From Nocardia neocaledoniensis (GTDB lineage: Bacteria; Actinomycetota; Actinomycetes; Mycobacteriales; Mycobacteriaceae), in contig NZ_JARWOJ010000077.1 of assembly GCF_029868625.1 (NCBI RefSeq), forward strand, positions 1 through 64,000: 64,000 nt of DNA, read 5' to 3'. The stretch's first letter is position 1. Each line of letters starts with the position of its first letter. This document shows, one piece after another, positions 25,682 through 35,412 of the stretch. The position numbers and the translations under genes were made by a program. Below the pieces are notes generated by a model. That model did not search any database. It was given only the letters and a program-made list of their open reading frames with translations, and was not told the DNA's origin.

Positions 25682-27019
25682 CTAGACGGCCGCGACCCGC
25701 TTGGCCAGATCGTCGGCCAGTTGTCGCGCCTGCGCCGGATCGGTCGCCTCGACCATCACCCGCACCAGCTGCTCGGTTCCGCTGGGCCGCAACAGCACCC
25801 GACCGGATTCGCCGAGCACGCGCTCGGCCTCGGCGACCGCGTCACGCACCTCGGGGGCCGCGGCCACGGCGGCCTTGTCGCTGACGGGCACGTTCACCAG
25901 CACCTGCGGCACCGTGCTCATGACCGAGGCCAGCTCGCCCAGCGAGCGACCGGTCTGCGCCATCCTCGCCATCAGGCGCAGGCCGGTGAGCACGCCGTCA
26001 CCGGTGGTGCCGAAGCGCGGGAACACCACGTGACCGGACTGCTCGCCACCGAGGCTGTAGCCACCGCGGCGCAGCTCCTCGAGCACGTAGCGGTCGCCGA
26101 CGGCGGCGGTGAGCACGGTGATCCCCGCGGCGCGCATGGCGATGTGCAGGCCCAGGTTGCTCATCACGGTCGCGACCAGGGTGTCGTCGACGAGTTCGCC
26201 CGCCTCGCGCATGGCCAGCGCCAGCACGGCCATGATGGCGTCACCGTCGACGGTCTCGCCGGTGGCGTCCACCGCGAGGCAGCGGTCGGCATCGCCGTCG
26301 AGGGCGATGCCGAGATCGGCGCCGTGTTCGAGCACCGCGGCGCGCACCGCGTCGAGATGGGTGGAGCCGCAGCCGTCGTTGATGTTGAGGCCGTCGGGTT
26401 CGGCGTTGATCGCGATCACCGTCGCGCCCGCCTCCCGGTACACCTGGGGCGCCACCTCGGCGGCCGCGCCGTGCGCGCAGTCGACCACGACGGTCAGCCC
26501 GGAGAGGTGCTGGCCCGTCGATTCCAGCAGGTGCTCGACATAGCGTTCGTGGGTGCCCTCGACGGTGTAGTCACCGCGCACCCGGCCGATCCCGGCGCCG
26601 GTCGGGCGCACGGTGACGCCGTCGGCGATCAGGGCCTCGATCCGCTGTTCCACGGCGTCGTCGAGCTTGTGCCCGCCCGCCGCGAAGATCTTGATGCCGT
26701 TGTCGGGCATGGGGTTGTGCGAGGCGGAGATCATCACGCCGAAGCACGCGTCGTAGAGGCCGGTCAGGTACGCGACGGCGGGCGTCGGCAGCACACCGAC
26801 GGAGAGGACGTCGACACCCACCGAGGTCAGGCCCGCGGTCACCGCGGCCTCGAGCATCTCGCCGCTGGCCCGCGGATCACGGCCGACCACCGCGACCGCG
26901 CGCTTCTTGCCGCGCGAGAGCACCTGCGCCGCCGCCGCGGCGACGCGCATCGCCAGTTCCGGACTCAGCGTGTCGTTCGCGAGTCCACGAACACCGTCGG
27001 TGCCGAACAGCCGTCCCAT
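25682..27019 (-). CDS. glmM: Phosphoglucosamine mutase
   Basis: Converts glucosamine-6-phosphate to glucosamine-1-phosphate in UDP-GlcNAc synthesis (445 residues). It starts [16 protein letters not shown], has the active-site phosphoserine loop [15 protein letters not shown], the metal loop [16 protein letters not shown] and the C-terminal phosphate-binding [15 protein letters not shown]. As in mycobacteria it lies downstream of rpsI on the same strand, with a 164-bp gap that carries a strong hairpin and a CRISPR-like repeat. Confidence 0.97.
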   Translation of the reverse strand: MGRLFGTDGVRGLANDTLSPELAMRVAAAAAQVLSRGKKRAVAVVGRDPRASGEMLEAAVTAGLTSVGVDVLSVGVLPTPAVAYLTGLYDACFGVMISASHNPMPDNGIKIFAAGGHKLDDAVEQRIEALIADGVTVRPTGAGIGRVRGDYTVEGTHERYVEHLLESTGQHLSGLTVVVDCAHGAAAEVAPQVYREAGATVIAINAEPDGLNINDGCGSTHLDAVRAAVLEHGADLGIALDGDADRCLAVDATGETVDGDAIMAVLALAMREAGELVDDTLVATVMSNLGLHIAMRAAGITVLTAAVGDRYVLEELRRGGYSLGGEQSGHVVFPRFGTTGDGVLTGLRLMARMAQTGRSLGELASVMSTVPQVLVNVPVSDKAAVAAAPEVRDAVAEAERVLGESGRVLLRPSGTEQLVRVMVEATDPAQARQLADDLAKRVAAV

Positions 27020-27056
27020 AAAACCCTCTACTGGTAGTTGGTCCCCGAATACAGCA

Positions 27057-27095
27057 CGAGAGCAGGCAACCAGCCGTGCTGGAAGCCTGCTCTCG
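27057..27095 (-). terminator. 39-nt near-perfect hairpin after rpsI
   Basis: The arms CGAGAGCAGGC (27,057-27,067) and GCCTGCTCTCG (27,085-27,095) are perfect complements. Inside them CCAGC and GCTGG pair again around a CGT loop, leaving only opposed AA pairs. It lies 89 bp after the rpsI stop and 38 bp before glmM, so it could terminate or attenuate rplM-rpsI transcription. There is no U-tract, as is common in high-GC actinobacteria. Confidence 0.65.
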
Positions 27096-27114
27096 CACAC
27101 GTGCTCCGCCGACC

Positions 27115-27143
27115 GGGCTCATCCCCGCTCTCGCGGGGAGCAT
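27115..27143 (-). repeat. Single type I-E-like CRISPR repeat unit (orphan)
   Basis: Read on the minus strand the 29 bases begin ATGCTCCCCGCGAGAGCGG and end GGATGAGCCC. This is very close to the actinobacterial type I-E repeat (GTGCTCCCCGC...GCGGGGATGAGCC). The plus-strand translation [11 protein letters not shown] is the familiar spurious peptide of such repeats. Only one copy is present, with no second unit within 100 bp and no cas gene in the window. Its CCCCGC/GCGGGG stem could serve as part of the rpsI terminator. Confidence 0.6.
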
Positions 27144-27183
27144 ACCTAGCGAATGCGAAAGACGATGGTCGGCAGTGCGTAAA

Positions 27184-27698
<515 letters not shown>

Positions 27699-27702
<4 letters not shown>

Positions 27703-28142
27703 TGGGCCACCTGCTTGATCTCGAACGGAACCGGCTGCTGCGCGGCGTGGGGGTGGTTCGGGCCTGCGTAGACCTTCAGCTTGCCCGCGATCGCGTTGCC
27801 CAGCTTGTTCTTCGGGATCATGCCCTTGACGGCCTTCTCCACGAGACGATCGGGACGGGTCGCCAACACCTCGCCGACAGTGCGCGACTTGAGGCCGCCC
27901 GGGTGTCCGCTGTGGTGGTGGATCAGCTTGTCCTGCTTCTTGTTGCCGGAGATGGCAACCTTGTCCGCGTTGATGATGATGACGAAGTCGCCACCATCGA
28001 CGTGCGGTGCGTAGGTCGGCTTGCCCTTGCCGCGCAGCAGGCCAGCGGCCTGCACGGCGAGACGGCCGAGGACTACGTCAGTGGCATCGATGACGTACCA
28101 CTTGCGGGTGACGTCACCTGCCTTGGGGCTGTACGTAGGCAC
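27699..28142 (-). CDS. rplM: 50S ribosomal protein L13 (uL13)
   Basis: A 147-residue L13 with [51 protein letters not shown] and the end [16 protein letters not shown] chose the GTG at 28142 (PTYSPKAGD after Met) because it gives the mycobacterial length; a longer in-frame start at 28178 lacks conservation. The 180 bp upstream (28,143-28,322) has no gene and must contain the promoter and leader of the operon. Confidence 0.97.
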
Positions 28143-28322
28143 AGTCGTTCCCTGTCTGTCGTCGGTGTTGCCGGCCACGGGGTGCGGTTCGAAGCGTCCC
28201 GGCGGCCGGTGGAGACCCGGGACTTCGACGTGCTGTCTCCCTCACGAGAAGGGAAACGTTCCACACACCAGCGGACCACGATACCAGCCACGCATCACCG
28301 AGCCACAATCGGGCTCGGTCCC

Positions 28323-29651
28323 CTAGATCACCACCGGCGGTCCCGGATCGGTCGCCCGCGCGGGACCGGGGAGGCGGTAGCGCAGGGTATCGATGCCGGG
28401 GGTCGCGCAGGAGTCGTCGTCCACCAGCCCGCCGCCGCGCGCGCTCGCGATGCCCTCGGGCGGGACCGTCTTCGCGTACGGGGTGAACGCGCAGGCCACC
28501 GGCTCGGCCGCGACCGCGGGAGCGGTGGCGCCCGCGTGCCAGGCGGTCGCGGCCAGCGCGACGGCGCCGACCACGGCCGGTGCGCCGAAGAAGCCCTTCT
28601 TCACCTTGCCGAGCAGGTTGCCGCGCGACGCGTCGTCTTCGGGGTCGTCGAGCGCGTGCCGTCCACCGGACTGCGCGGGCGGACCGGCGACGATCCCGGC
28701 CGGGCTCGGCGGCTGCCCCGGTGCCGGCACCGCGGGCGGCGCGCCCCAGCCGACCTGCGCGGCATAGCCCTGACCCGGATGCTGCGAGTCCGGGTAGTCG
28801 TCCTCGTCGAGCCCCGGCTCGGTGACCAGCAGGTGCGCGGCGCCGAGCACCAGCGCGTGCATCGGATGATCGGCCACCTGCAGGCGCTGGCCGAGATGGT
28901 TCTGGAAGGCCAGGCGCAGCGCGTCGTTGAAGCAGACATTGCCCGCCAGCAGCACCGTCGAGGTGTCGGCACCGATCGAGCGGGCCGCGGCCATCGCCTC
29001 GATCACCACGTTGTCGGCCGAGCGGGCATCGCGCAGCGCCTCGGCGCTCACGGCGACCTCGACCGATTCGGTGGGCTGTTCGTCGTCGCCGTGCACCGCG
29101 ACCACCAGCAGGGTGCGGCCGTCGGAGTACACGCCGGTGGCGCCGATGCCGTGCCGGTGCCGCTCGCTCGGCGGGGAGACCAGCCCGAGCGCGCGCACAT
29201 AGCCCGAGAGCGCGACGCTCTCCGGCAGCGGCTCGACGACCACGTCGAGCTGCTCGACCAAGGCCGCGTAGATGTCGACCTTCTCGTCGGGCCAGCTGTC
29301 CGGGTACGGCAGCGCGACCAGCTGCGGCTTGCCGCGCAGGTACTTGCCGACCGCGGCCAGCGGGTTGTACAGCCGCGCCCGGAACACCAGCTCCGCGGGC
29401 CAGGTGGCCCCGGCGATCACGATCTGCGGGTGCCCGAGGATGTCGCGCACGTCGGCGATCGCCATGCCGAGATCCGGCCGCTGCCGGTCGACGCCCGCGG
29501 TGTGCAGCCGGCCCGCCGCGTCGGCGAGCAGATAGGCGGGTGGGGTGTAAGTGCCCTCCACCTGAACCGGGCGGATCGGGGTCTGTCCGCCGCCCGCGGC
29601 CACGGACACCACATCCCACCCCAGGTGCAGGGCGCCAACTCGAACGGTCAC
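28323..29651 (-). CDS. Hsp70/actin-like-fold membrane-anchored protein, T7SS-linked
   Basis: A 442-residue protein whose first 300 residues look like a degenerate Hsp70-type ATPase: a start RVGALHLGWDVVSVAAGGG, GIGATGVYSDGRTLLVVAVHG, and VLLAGNVCFNDALRLAFQNHLG followed by MHALVLGAAHLL, the usual end of that fold. The canonical DLGTT phosphate loop is absent. A Pro-rich linker leads to one hydrophobic segment near residue 355-372 and a short external domain with Cys pairs. The GTG start overlaps the 26-codon ORF (GTGA). It is the last gene of a minus-strand unit with the FHA-ABC exporter. Its fold resembles the Rv3446c-like protein at 46,112, but this is only an impression. Confidence 0.78.
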   Translation of the reverse strand: MTVRVGALHLGWDVVSVAAGGGQTPIRPVQVEGTYTPPAYLLADAAGRLHTAGVDRQRPDLGMAIADVRDILGHPQIVIAGATWPAELVFRARLYNPLAAVGKYLRGKPQLVALPYPDSWPDEKVDIYAALVEQLDVVVEPLPESVALSGYVRALGLVSPPSERHRHGIGATGVYSDGRTLLVVAVHGDDEQPTESVEVAVSAEALRDARSADNVVIEAMAAARSIGADTSTVLLAGNVCFNDALRLAFQNHLGQRLQVADHPMHALVLGAAHLLVTEPGLDEDDYPDSQHPGQGYAAQVGWGAPPAVPAPGQPPSPAGIVAGPPAQSGGRHALDDPEDDASRGNLLGKVKKGFFGAPAVVGAVALAATAWHAGATAPAVAAEPVACAFTPYAKTVPPEGIASARGGGLVDDDSCATPGIDTLRYRLPGPARATDPGPPVVI

Positions 29652-29728
29652 AGGCTCAAGTGTGCCCGGTCGGCGAGCGACGCGCGCAGCTTGCCCGCCG
29701 ATACGGCTCTGACCTGCCGATCGCTCAT
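29648..29728 (-). CDS. 26-codon ORF overlapping both neighbours
   Basis: It encodes MSDRQVRAVSAGKLRASLADR followed by AHLSL. Its ATG overlaps the stop of the FHA-ABC exporter gene in ATGA, and its stop overlaps the GTG of the Hsp70-like gene in GTGA. The double 4-bp overlap is what a translationally coupled gene shows, and it leaves no untranslated gap. The peptide is basic and probably helical, with no membrane segment. It could be a real small protein or only a coupling relay. Confidence 0.55.
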   Translation of the reverse strand: MSDRQVRAVSAGKLRASLADRAHLSL

Positions 29729-32259
29729 GATTGCGTCTTCTTCAGGCGTAGCCGGCTCCAGGTGATGACCGCCAGGATCGCGGTGATCACGGTGAGCAGC
29801 ACGATGTTGAGAATCCAGATTCCCGGCTCGTGCACCCACAGCGGGTCCTCCTGCGCGCCGATGACCAGCTCGCGCAGGTCGACCGTCGCCGCGCCCGCGG
29901 CGTAACCCCAGCGCGACGGGAACAGGTACGACACCTGCTCGAGGCCGACCCGGTCGGTCACCGGGATCAGACCGCCCGCCATCACCAGCTGCACCATGAT
30001 CATCACCACGAGCATCGGCATCACCTGCTCGTTGGACTTGGCCAGGCTCGACATCAACAGGCCGAACACCACGCAGCAGACCGCGGTCATCGCGATGTCG
30101 AGGTAGAGCTCGACGCCGCCGGGCGGGATCAGCGCGCCCTCCGGCGGCGCCTTCTTGCCGAGGAACGTGATGCCGACCAGCACCGCCGACTGCAGGAACG
30201 CGGTCACGCTGAACACGACGATCTTGGCCATCAGATACGCCGAGGGCAGCAGGCCGACGGCGCGTTCGCGGTAGAAGATCGACCGCTCGCCGACCAGGTC
30301 GCGCACGGTGAGCGTGGCGCCCATGAAGCAGGCGCCGAGGATGAGCACCACGAGCAGCTGCTGGGCCTCACCGCCGCTGGACCGCGCGAACGAACCGTCC
30401 GGCTGGGCGATCAGCGGTCCCTCGGTGAAGCCGTCGCTGCCGGGCACCACCAGTGACAGCGCGCCGAGGATGAACGGCAGCACCACCAGGAACGCGAGAT
30501 AGCCGCGGTCGGCGAAGATCAACCGCAGCTGCCTGCGCGCCAGCGTGCTGAACTGGCGCATCCCGCTGGACTGCGGCGGCGCGCCCGCGTTGCCGCGTTG
30601 TAGCGGCTGGGGTGGCGGTGGCGGCGGCACGTAGGCTTGCCGGGATCGGTAGGCGGCGAAGGCCTGGTCCGGGTTGGCCGCGACCTTGGCGAAGATCTCG
30701 GCCCAGTCCGAGGTGCCGAGGGCCGCGCCGACACCACCGGGATGACCGGCGAAGGCGGTCTTACCGCCGGGGGCGAGCAGCACCACCTGGTCGCACATGT
30801 CGAGGCAGGCGACCGAGTGCGTCACCACGATCACCACGCGGCCCGCGTCGGCCAGTTCACGCAGCATCTGCATGACCTGCCGGTCCAGCGCCGGGTCGAG
30901 GCCCGAGGTCGGCTCGTCCAGGATCAGCAGCGAGGGACCGGTGAGCAGCTCCATCGCGACGGACGCGCGCTTGCGCTGGCCACCGGAGAGCCGGTCGACG
31001 CGGGTGTCGGCGTGCTGGGTGAGCGAGAGCTCCTGCAGCACACCGTCGATCACCTGCTGACGGTCGGCCTTGGTGGTGTCGGGCGGCAGCCGCAGCTCGG
31101 CGGCGAAGCCCAGGGCCTGGCGGACGGTGAGCTGACGGTGCAGTACGTCGTCCTGCGGGACCATGCCGATACGGGAGCGCAGCGCCTCGTACTCGGCGTG
31201 CAGGTTGCGGCCCTCGAAGGTGACCACACCGCCCGAGGGCTGGGTGTTGCCCGCGATGAGCTTCGACAGCGTCGACTTGCCCGCGCCGGAGGGGCCGATC
31301 AGCGCGGTGAGGGTGCCGCGGCCCGCCTGCATGTTGACGTCGACGAGCAGCTGCTTGTTGCCCTCGACGGTGAACCCGACGCCGTGCACCGAGAGCCCGA
31401 GTTCGGCGACCGGCTTCTGCCGATGCGCCAGCGCCCCCTGCGCGACGACGAAGTCGATGTTGCCGATCGTGACGATGTCGCGCTCACGCAGCACCGTGCG
31501 CTGCTGCCGATGACCGTTGACGAAGGTGCCGTTGGCCGACCCCAGGTCCTCGATGACCAGGCCCTCGGACGAAGACACCAGGCGCGCGTGCTTGCGCGAG
31601 GCCAGCGGATCGTTCACCACGATCTGGTTGTCGGAGGTACGGCCGATGCTCAGGCCGCCGGGCGGAATACGGTCACCGCGGGCCACCGGCTCGGTGGAGG
31701 CCGACTTGCGCACCGGTGGCAGCATCGAGGAATCCGCGCGCCGGGTCATGTTGATGTTGTCCTGCGGCGCCATCGGCTGCGGTTGCGACGGCAGCTGCGA
31801 GGTCGGCACGTACTGCGGTTGCTGGGGCGGATTCGGCCGGGCCTGCTGCGGCGGGAAAGGCTGTTGCGGGCGTTGCGGCGGCGGCCGGTGCTGGGCGGGC
31901 GGCTGGGACGGCTGGGCGAGCATCGTGGCCGCGTGGCGCGAGTTGGGCGCCGCCGGGACCAGGTGCAAGAGCGGCCCGCTGATGGCGTCCCCCAGACGCA
32001 CCTGCGTGGGCCGGTCGATCGAGACAGGCTGGCTCAGCCTGCGCGCGTCGACGAACACGCCGTTGGTGCTGCCGTTGTCGGCGAGCACCCAGGCGCCGTT
32101 CTGGAAGCGCAGAGTGGCGTGCACGCGAGAGACCAGCGGACTGTCCACGAACAGGGTGACCTCGGGCGCCCGGCCCATGGTGATCTGCTGGCTCGCTTCG
32201 AAGACTCGTTCGGTTCCATCATGGCGCACGGTGATGGTCTGCGCCCCCGGTGAAGACAT
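29725..32259 (-). CDS. Double-FHA ABC exporter (Rv1747-like)
   Basis: An 844-residue fusion. FHA 1 spans about residues 25-95 (MGRAPEVTLFVDSPLVSRVHA and NGSTNGVFVD), then a Pro/Gln-rich linker, and FHA 2 about 195-265 (IGRTSDNQIVVNDPLASRKHA and GSANGTFVNG). The ABC ATPase follows (GPSGAGKS near 323, LSGGQRKR near 424, LILDEPTSGLDP), then an ABC-2 type membrane domain with about six helices (590-840). In mycobacteria Rv1747 exports lipo-oligosaccharide and its FHA domains bind phosphothreonines made by PknF. Two kinases and another FHA protein lie within 15 kb here. Confidence 0.93.
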   Translation of the reverse strand: MSSPGAQTITVRHDGTERVFEASQQITMGRAPEVTLFVDSPLVSRVHATLRFQNGAWVLADNGSTNGVFVDARRLSQPVSIDRPTQVRLGDAISGPLLHLVPAAPNSRHAATMLAQPSQPPAQHRPPPQRPQQPFPPQQARPNPPQQPQYVPTSQLPSQPQPMAPQDNINMTRRADSSMLPPVRKSASTEPVARGDRIPPGGLSIGRTSDNQIVVNDPLASRKHARLVSSSEGLVIEDLGSANGTFVNGHRQQRTVLRERDIVTIGNIDFVVAQGALAHRQKPVAELGLSVHGVGFTVEGNKQLLVDVNMQAGRGTLTALIGPSGAGKSTLSKLIAGNTQPSGGVVTFEGRNLHAEYEALRSRIGMVPQDDVLHRQLTVRQALGFAAELRLPPDTTKADRQQVIDGVLQELSLTQHADTRVDRLSGGQRKRASVAMELLTGPSLLILDEPTSGLDPALDRQVMQMLRELADAGRVVIVVTHSVACLDMCDQVVLLAPGGKTAFAGHPGGVGAALGTSDWAEIFAKVAANPDQAFAAYRSRQAYVPPPPPPQPLQRGNAGAPPQSSGMRQFSTLARRQLRLIFADRGYLAFLVVLPFILGALSLVVPGSDGFTEGPLIAQPDGSFARSSGGEAQQLLVVLILGACFMGATLTVRDLVGERSIFYRERAVGLLPSAYLMAKIVVFSVTAFLQSAVLVGITFLGKKAPPEGALIPPGGVELYLDIAMTAVCCVVFGLLMSSLAKSNEQVMPMLVVMIMVQLVMAGGLIPVTDRVGLEQVSYLFPSRWGYAAGAATVDLRELVIGAQEDPLWVHEPGIWILNIVLLTVITAILAVITWSRLRLKKTQS

Positions 32260-32366
32260 GGAGCGGATACTATGCCATCGCCCGGACATCGGCGGTGCCC
32301 CCGAGACGGCTGAAAGCCCGATCCGGCACTCGACCTGCCCATGTTTCCGGCCGATCAGGGGGACTG

Positions 32367-33812
32367 ATGTCGAAAGGCCAAGTGTTCGTTGCGATCACCG
32401 CTGCGCTGGTCACACTGCTGAGTGTGGGCTGCACGCGGGCGATCGACGGCCACGGCGTCTCGATCTACGACGATCCGTTCAAGGTGGCCGGGCTGCCGAC
32501 CACCGGCGGACCGAACGGACCACGCCCCGGCGTCCCCGATACCACGCTGACCGCGTCCAACGGCGACGGCGGCGAGGTCGACACCCTGGCACTCAACGCG
32601 ATCGACGACATCCAGGCCTACTGGCAGGGCGTGTTCGGCACCGAGTTCCGCGGCGAGACCTTCGAGCCGGTCGAGAAGCTGATCTCCTGGAACGCCCGCG
32701 CCCCGCGCGGTCAGGCCGTGGAGTTCTGCAAGGAGACGACCTACCACCTGGTCAACGCGGCCTACTGCCGCAGCGACAACTCGATCGGCTGGGACCGCGC
32801 GATGCTGCTGCCCACCATGACCGAGACCTTCGGAAAGATGTCGGTGGTGATGGTGCTGGCCCACGAGTACGGCCACGCGATCCAGACCATGGCCAAACTG
32901 GTCACCAAGAAGACGCCGGTGCTGGTCAAGGAACAGCAGGCCGACTGCTTCGCAGGCGCGTTCATGCGCCACGTCGCCGAGGGCAAGTCGAAGCACTTCA
33001 CGATCAACACCTCCGACGGCCTGAATTCGGTGCTGGCCGCGACCGTTTCGATCCGCGACTCCGACCCCGACGATCCCGAGAGCGTGCACGGCTCGGCGTT
33101 CGAGCGCGTCACCGCCGTGCAGATCGGCTTCACCGACGGCCCGCGCGGCTGCAAGGGCATCGATGACGAGGAGATCGACCAGCGTCGCGGCAACCTCCCG
33201 CAGAGCTTCTCCGGCGACCAGGGCCGCGGCGAATACCCGATCTCGAGGGACAATCTGGTCGAGCTGAGCAAGGCGCTGCAGGCCATCCTGCCGGTCGAGG
33301 ACAGCCCGACCTACGACTACTCCGGCGCCAGGATCGACTGCGCGGACGGCGCCGCCACCGAACCGGTCACCTACTGCCCGGCCAAGAACGTCATCGCCAC
33401 CGACGTGCCCGGCCTGGCCGAGCGCGGCGCGGTCGACAACGACGACGACGGACCGCTGCCGGTGAAGGTCAGCGGCGACTACAACGGCTACGTCGTGTTC
33501 ATCTCCCGCTACACCCTCGCGGTGCAGCGCGGTCACGGCCAGCAGCTGACCGGCGCGAAGACCGGCCTGCGCGCGGCCTGCCTGTCCGGTGTGGTCACCG
33601 GCAAGCTGGCCGAGCCCGGCCGACCGGTCAGCCAGGGCGACATCCAGCTCTCCGCCGGCGACCTCGACGAGGCCGTCTCCGGGCTGCTCACCGACGGCCT
33701 GGCTGCCAGCGACACCGAGGGCAACACGGTGCCCAGCGGATTCTCCCGGGTCGACGCGTTCCGCGCGGGGGTGCTCAACGGCGAGACCACCTGCCTGTCG
33801 CGCTACAGCTGA
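32367..33812 (+). CDS. Exported lipoprotein of the neutral zinc metallopeptidase family
   Basis: A 481-residue protein with signal peptide and lipobox LLSVGC. A domain about residues 70-350 resembles the YpfJ-type neutral zinc metallopeptidase family: MVLAHEYGHAIQ supplies the HExxH-type zinc site (HEYGH), and KEQQADCFAGAFM gives the downstream third ligand region. Paired Cys residues (FCKET, AYCRS, RIDCADG, TYCPA) suggest disulphides outside the membrane. It is divergent from the FHA-ABC exporter with a 107-bp shared upstream region, so joint control is possible. Its substrate is unknown. Confidence 0.88.
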   Translation: MSKGQVFVAITAALVTLLSVGCTRAIDGHGVSIYDDPFKVAGLPTTGGPNGPRPGVPDTTLTASNGDGGEVDTLALNAIDDIQAYWQGVFGTEFRGETFEPVEKLISWNARAPRGQAVEFCKETTYHLVNAAYCRSDNSIGWDRAMLLPTMTETFGKMSVVMVLAHEYGHAIQTMAKLVTKKTPVLVKEQQADCFAGAFMRHVAEGKSKHFTINTSDGLNSVLAATVSIRDSDPDDPESVHGSAFERVTAVQIGFTDGPRGCKGIDDEEIDQRRGNLPQSFSGDQGRGEYPISRDNLVELSKALQAILPVEDSPTYDYSGARIDCADGAATEPVTYCPAKNVIATDVPGLAERGAVDNDDDGPLPVKVSGDYNGYVVFISRYTLAVQRGHGQQLTGAKTGLRAACLSGVVTGKLAEPGRPVSQGDIQLSAGDLDEAVSGLLTDGLAASDTEGNTVPSGFSRVDAFRAGVLNGETTCLSRYS

Positions 33813-33928
33813 GTTTTTGGAGCGCTGGCGCGCTCGAGGTCGCGGCCCCTTGTGTCCCGTCGCTGACGCGGCGGACCCTCCTCGAGGTCGGGTCGTGCGG
33901 TGCCGGTGGGGCGAGGGGACTTGCGGGG

Positions 33929-35269
33929 TCAGCCGAACGGGGGTGGTGCGGCGGGCTCGTAGCGCAGGACCCGGTTGCCGATCATGATCTCGGTGCCGGG
34001 GATCAGCACCAGCGGCTGGTTCGGGGTGAGCCTGATCCAGTCGCGATAGCCGGGCAGCCGGCTGCGCGTGCCGTTGGTCGACCCGCGATCGAGCAGCTGC
34101 ACATCCCAATTCACCAGGTGCACTTCGGCATGCGCGCGGGACATGCCGCCCGAGGTGTCGTCCACCCGCAGCGGGATGAGGCCGCGCTGGGCGGCCTCGG
34201 AGTGCTCCGGGTCGCGGCCGATCACCGCGTCGGCGGCGAGCAGGTAGGTCATGCCGTCGTCGAGGACGAGCATTCCCAGCGGCGGCCGCACGACCTCGCT
34301 CAGCGCCTGGGTCTGGTCGACGGGCATGCCGCAGACCGTGCAGAACGCCGAGCGCGGATCGCTGGGATGCGCACGCGCGCACTTGAATCCCATCACCTTG
34401 ACCGTGAGCACCGTCGCCCGCGCGGTCGCCTCGAGGCGTCGCTGCAGGTCGGGATCGGGTTCTGGAGCCGGATTGGTGCCACCCGCGCGAGTCTCGGCGT
34501 TGTGCGGATCGGCCTGCGCGACCGCGTGCGGGTCGACCGAGGGATGGCCGGGGCCGGTGGCCCCACTGGCCGCGTCCAGCATCGAGGTCGCCGGTTGCAT
34601 CCCGGTGGCGGGCTGCTCGACGGGACGCGAATCCGCTTGCGGCGGACGCGGTTCCCGATCGATGCGCGCGGTGGGCGGCGGCGGCCTGCGGACCTCACCC
34701 GCCGGCTCGGCGGTGCGCACCCACGAGCGCGAGCCGTTGGACCAGATCACCGCCCCACCCGCCTGCGCGATGCCCTCGACCAGCCAGCCGACGCCGCGTT
34801 CAGGTGGCAGATCGGGGATGCGGCCCTTGGCGTCGTCGACGAACAGCGCCACCGCCCTGGCCGGTTCGGAAGCGACCCGGTCGACGGTGAAGGCGGCATC
34901 GCTGCCCCGGTAGTACTCGTTGGCGCCGTCACCGGCCAGCACGGCGGTGACCGCGCCGTGCAGGAAGATCGCCACGCCGCCGTTCTCGGCCGCCGAGAGC
35001 ACCCCGAAATCGATCGGGACGCCGGGCGAGATCTGCTCGGCGTACTTCATCAGCCAGCGTGTCGCCTCGCGGGCGACCACGGAGCCCGGCCCGCCGGGTT
35101 GATCCTCGGCGGCGGCGCGCACCAATTCGGCCAGCGATTCCAGGGCGACGGCCGCGGTGTCCTCGGCGGTCGGGCGACCGGGCCCCCGGTGCGCCACCAC
35201 GATCACGGCGCCCGCGACCCGCGCGACCGCATGACTTCCTGGCACGACTTCGACCTGCCGATCCTTCAC
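33929..35269 (-). CDS. FHA-domain protein with central zinc-ribbon-like segment
   Basis: A 446-residue cytosolic protein. The N-terminal 190 residues form an uncharacterised domain (VARVAGAVIVVAHRG and VAIFLHGAVTAVLAG) that resembles PP2C-like or other T7SS-region domains only loosely. A Pro-rich linker follows, then CARAHPSDPRSAFCTVCG, a possible zinc-binding element. A C-terminal FHA domain (IGRDPEHSEAA, GGMSRAHAEVHL and DRGSTNGT) ends the protein. The FHA domain should bind phosphothreonine, making it a candidate target of the neighbouring kinases. Confidence 0.85.
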   Translation of the reverse strand: MKDRQVEVVPGSHAVARVAGAVIVVAHRGPGRPTAEDTAAVALESLAELVRAAAEDQPGGPGSVVAREATRWLMKYAEQISPGVPIDFGVLSAAENGGVAIFLHGAVTAVLAGDGANEYYRGSDAAFTVDRVASEPARAVALFVDDAKGRIPDLPPERGVGWLVEGIAQAGGAVIWSNGSRSWVRTAEPAGEVRRPPPPTARIDREPRPPQADSRPVEQPATGMQPATSMLDAASGATGPGHPSVDPHAVAQADPHNAETRAGGTNPAPEPDPDLQRRLEATARATVLTVKVMGFKCARAHPSDPRSAFCTVCGMPVDQTQALSEVVRPPLGMLVLDDGMTYLLAADAVIGRDPEHSEAAQRGLIPLRVDDTSGGMSRAHAEVHLVNWDVQLLDRGSTNGTRSRLPGYRDWIRLTPNQPLVLIPGTEIMIGNRVLRYEPAAPPPFG

Positions 35270-35412
35270 AGGTATCGGCCTCCACCGGAACCGCGCAGCA
35301 GGGTCGTCGCCATGTACTCCAGACTATGGCAAACCCGCCCACATCGGTCCCCCTGGGCGGCTTTCGTCCGGTAACTTCACTGCTACAGCGCGAAGAACGC
35401 GAGGGGCCTGTG

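Noticed and set aside
27057-27143. A short CRISPR array
   Set aside because: Only one repeat unit is present; the neighbouring hairpin has a different sequence and no spacer-sized periodicity exists.
33813-33928. Terminator hairpin GAGCGC-TGGC-GCGCTC at 33,820-33,835
   Set aside because: Only a 6-bp stem with no suitable T tract on the transcribed side; too weak to call.
32355-34382. A 675-codon minus-strand frame
   Set aside because: Antisense shadow of the metallopeptidase lipoprotein and part of the FHA gene; no start context and low-complexity translation.
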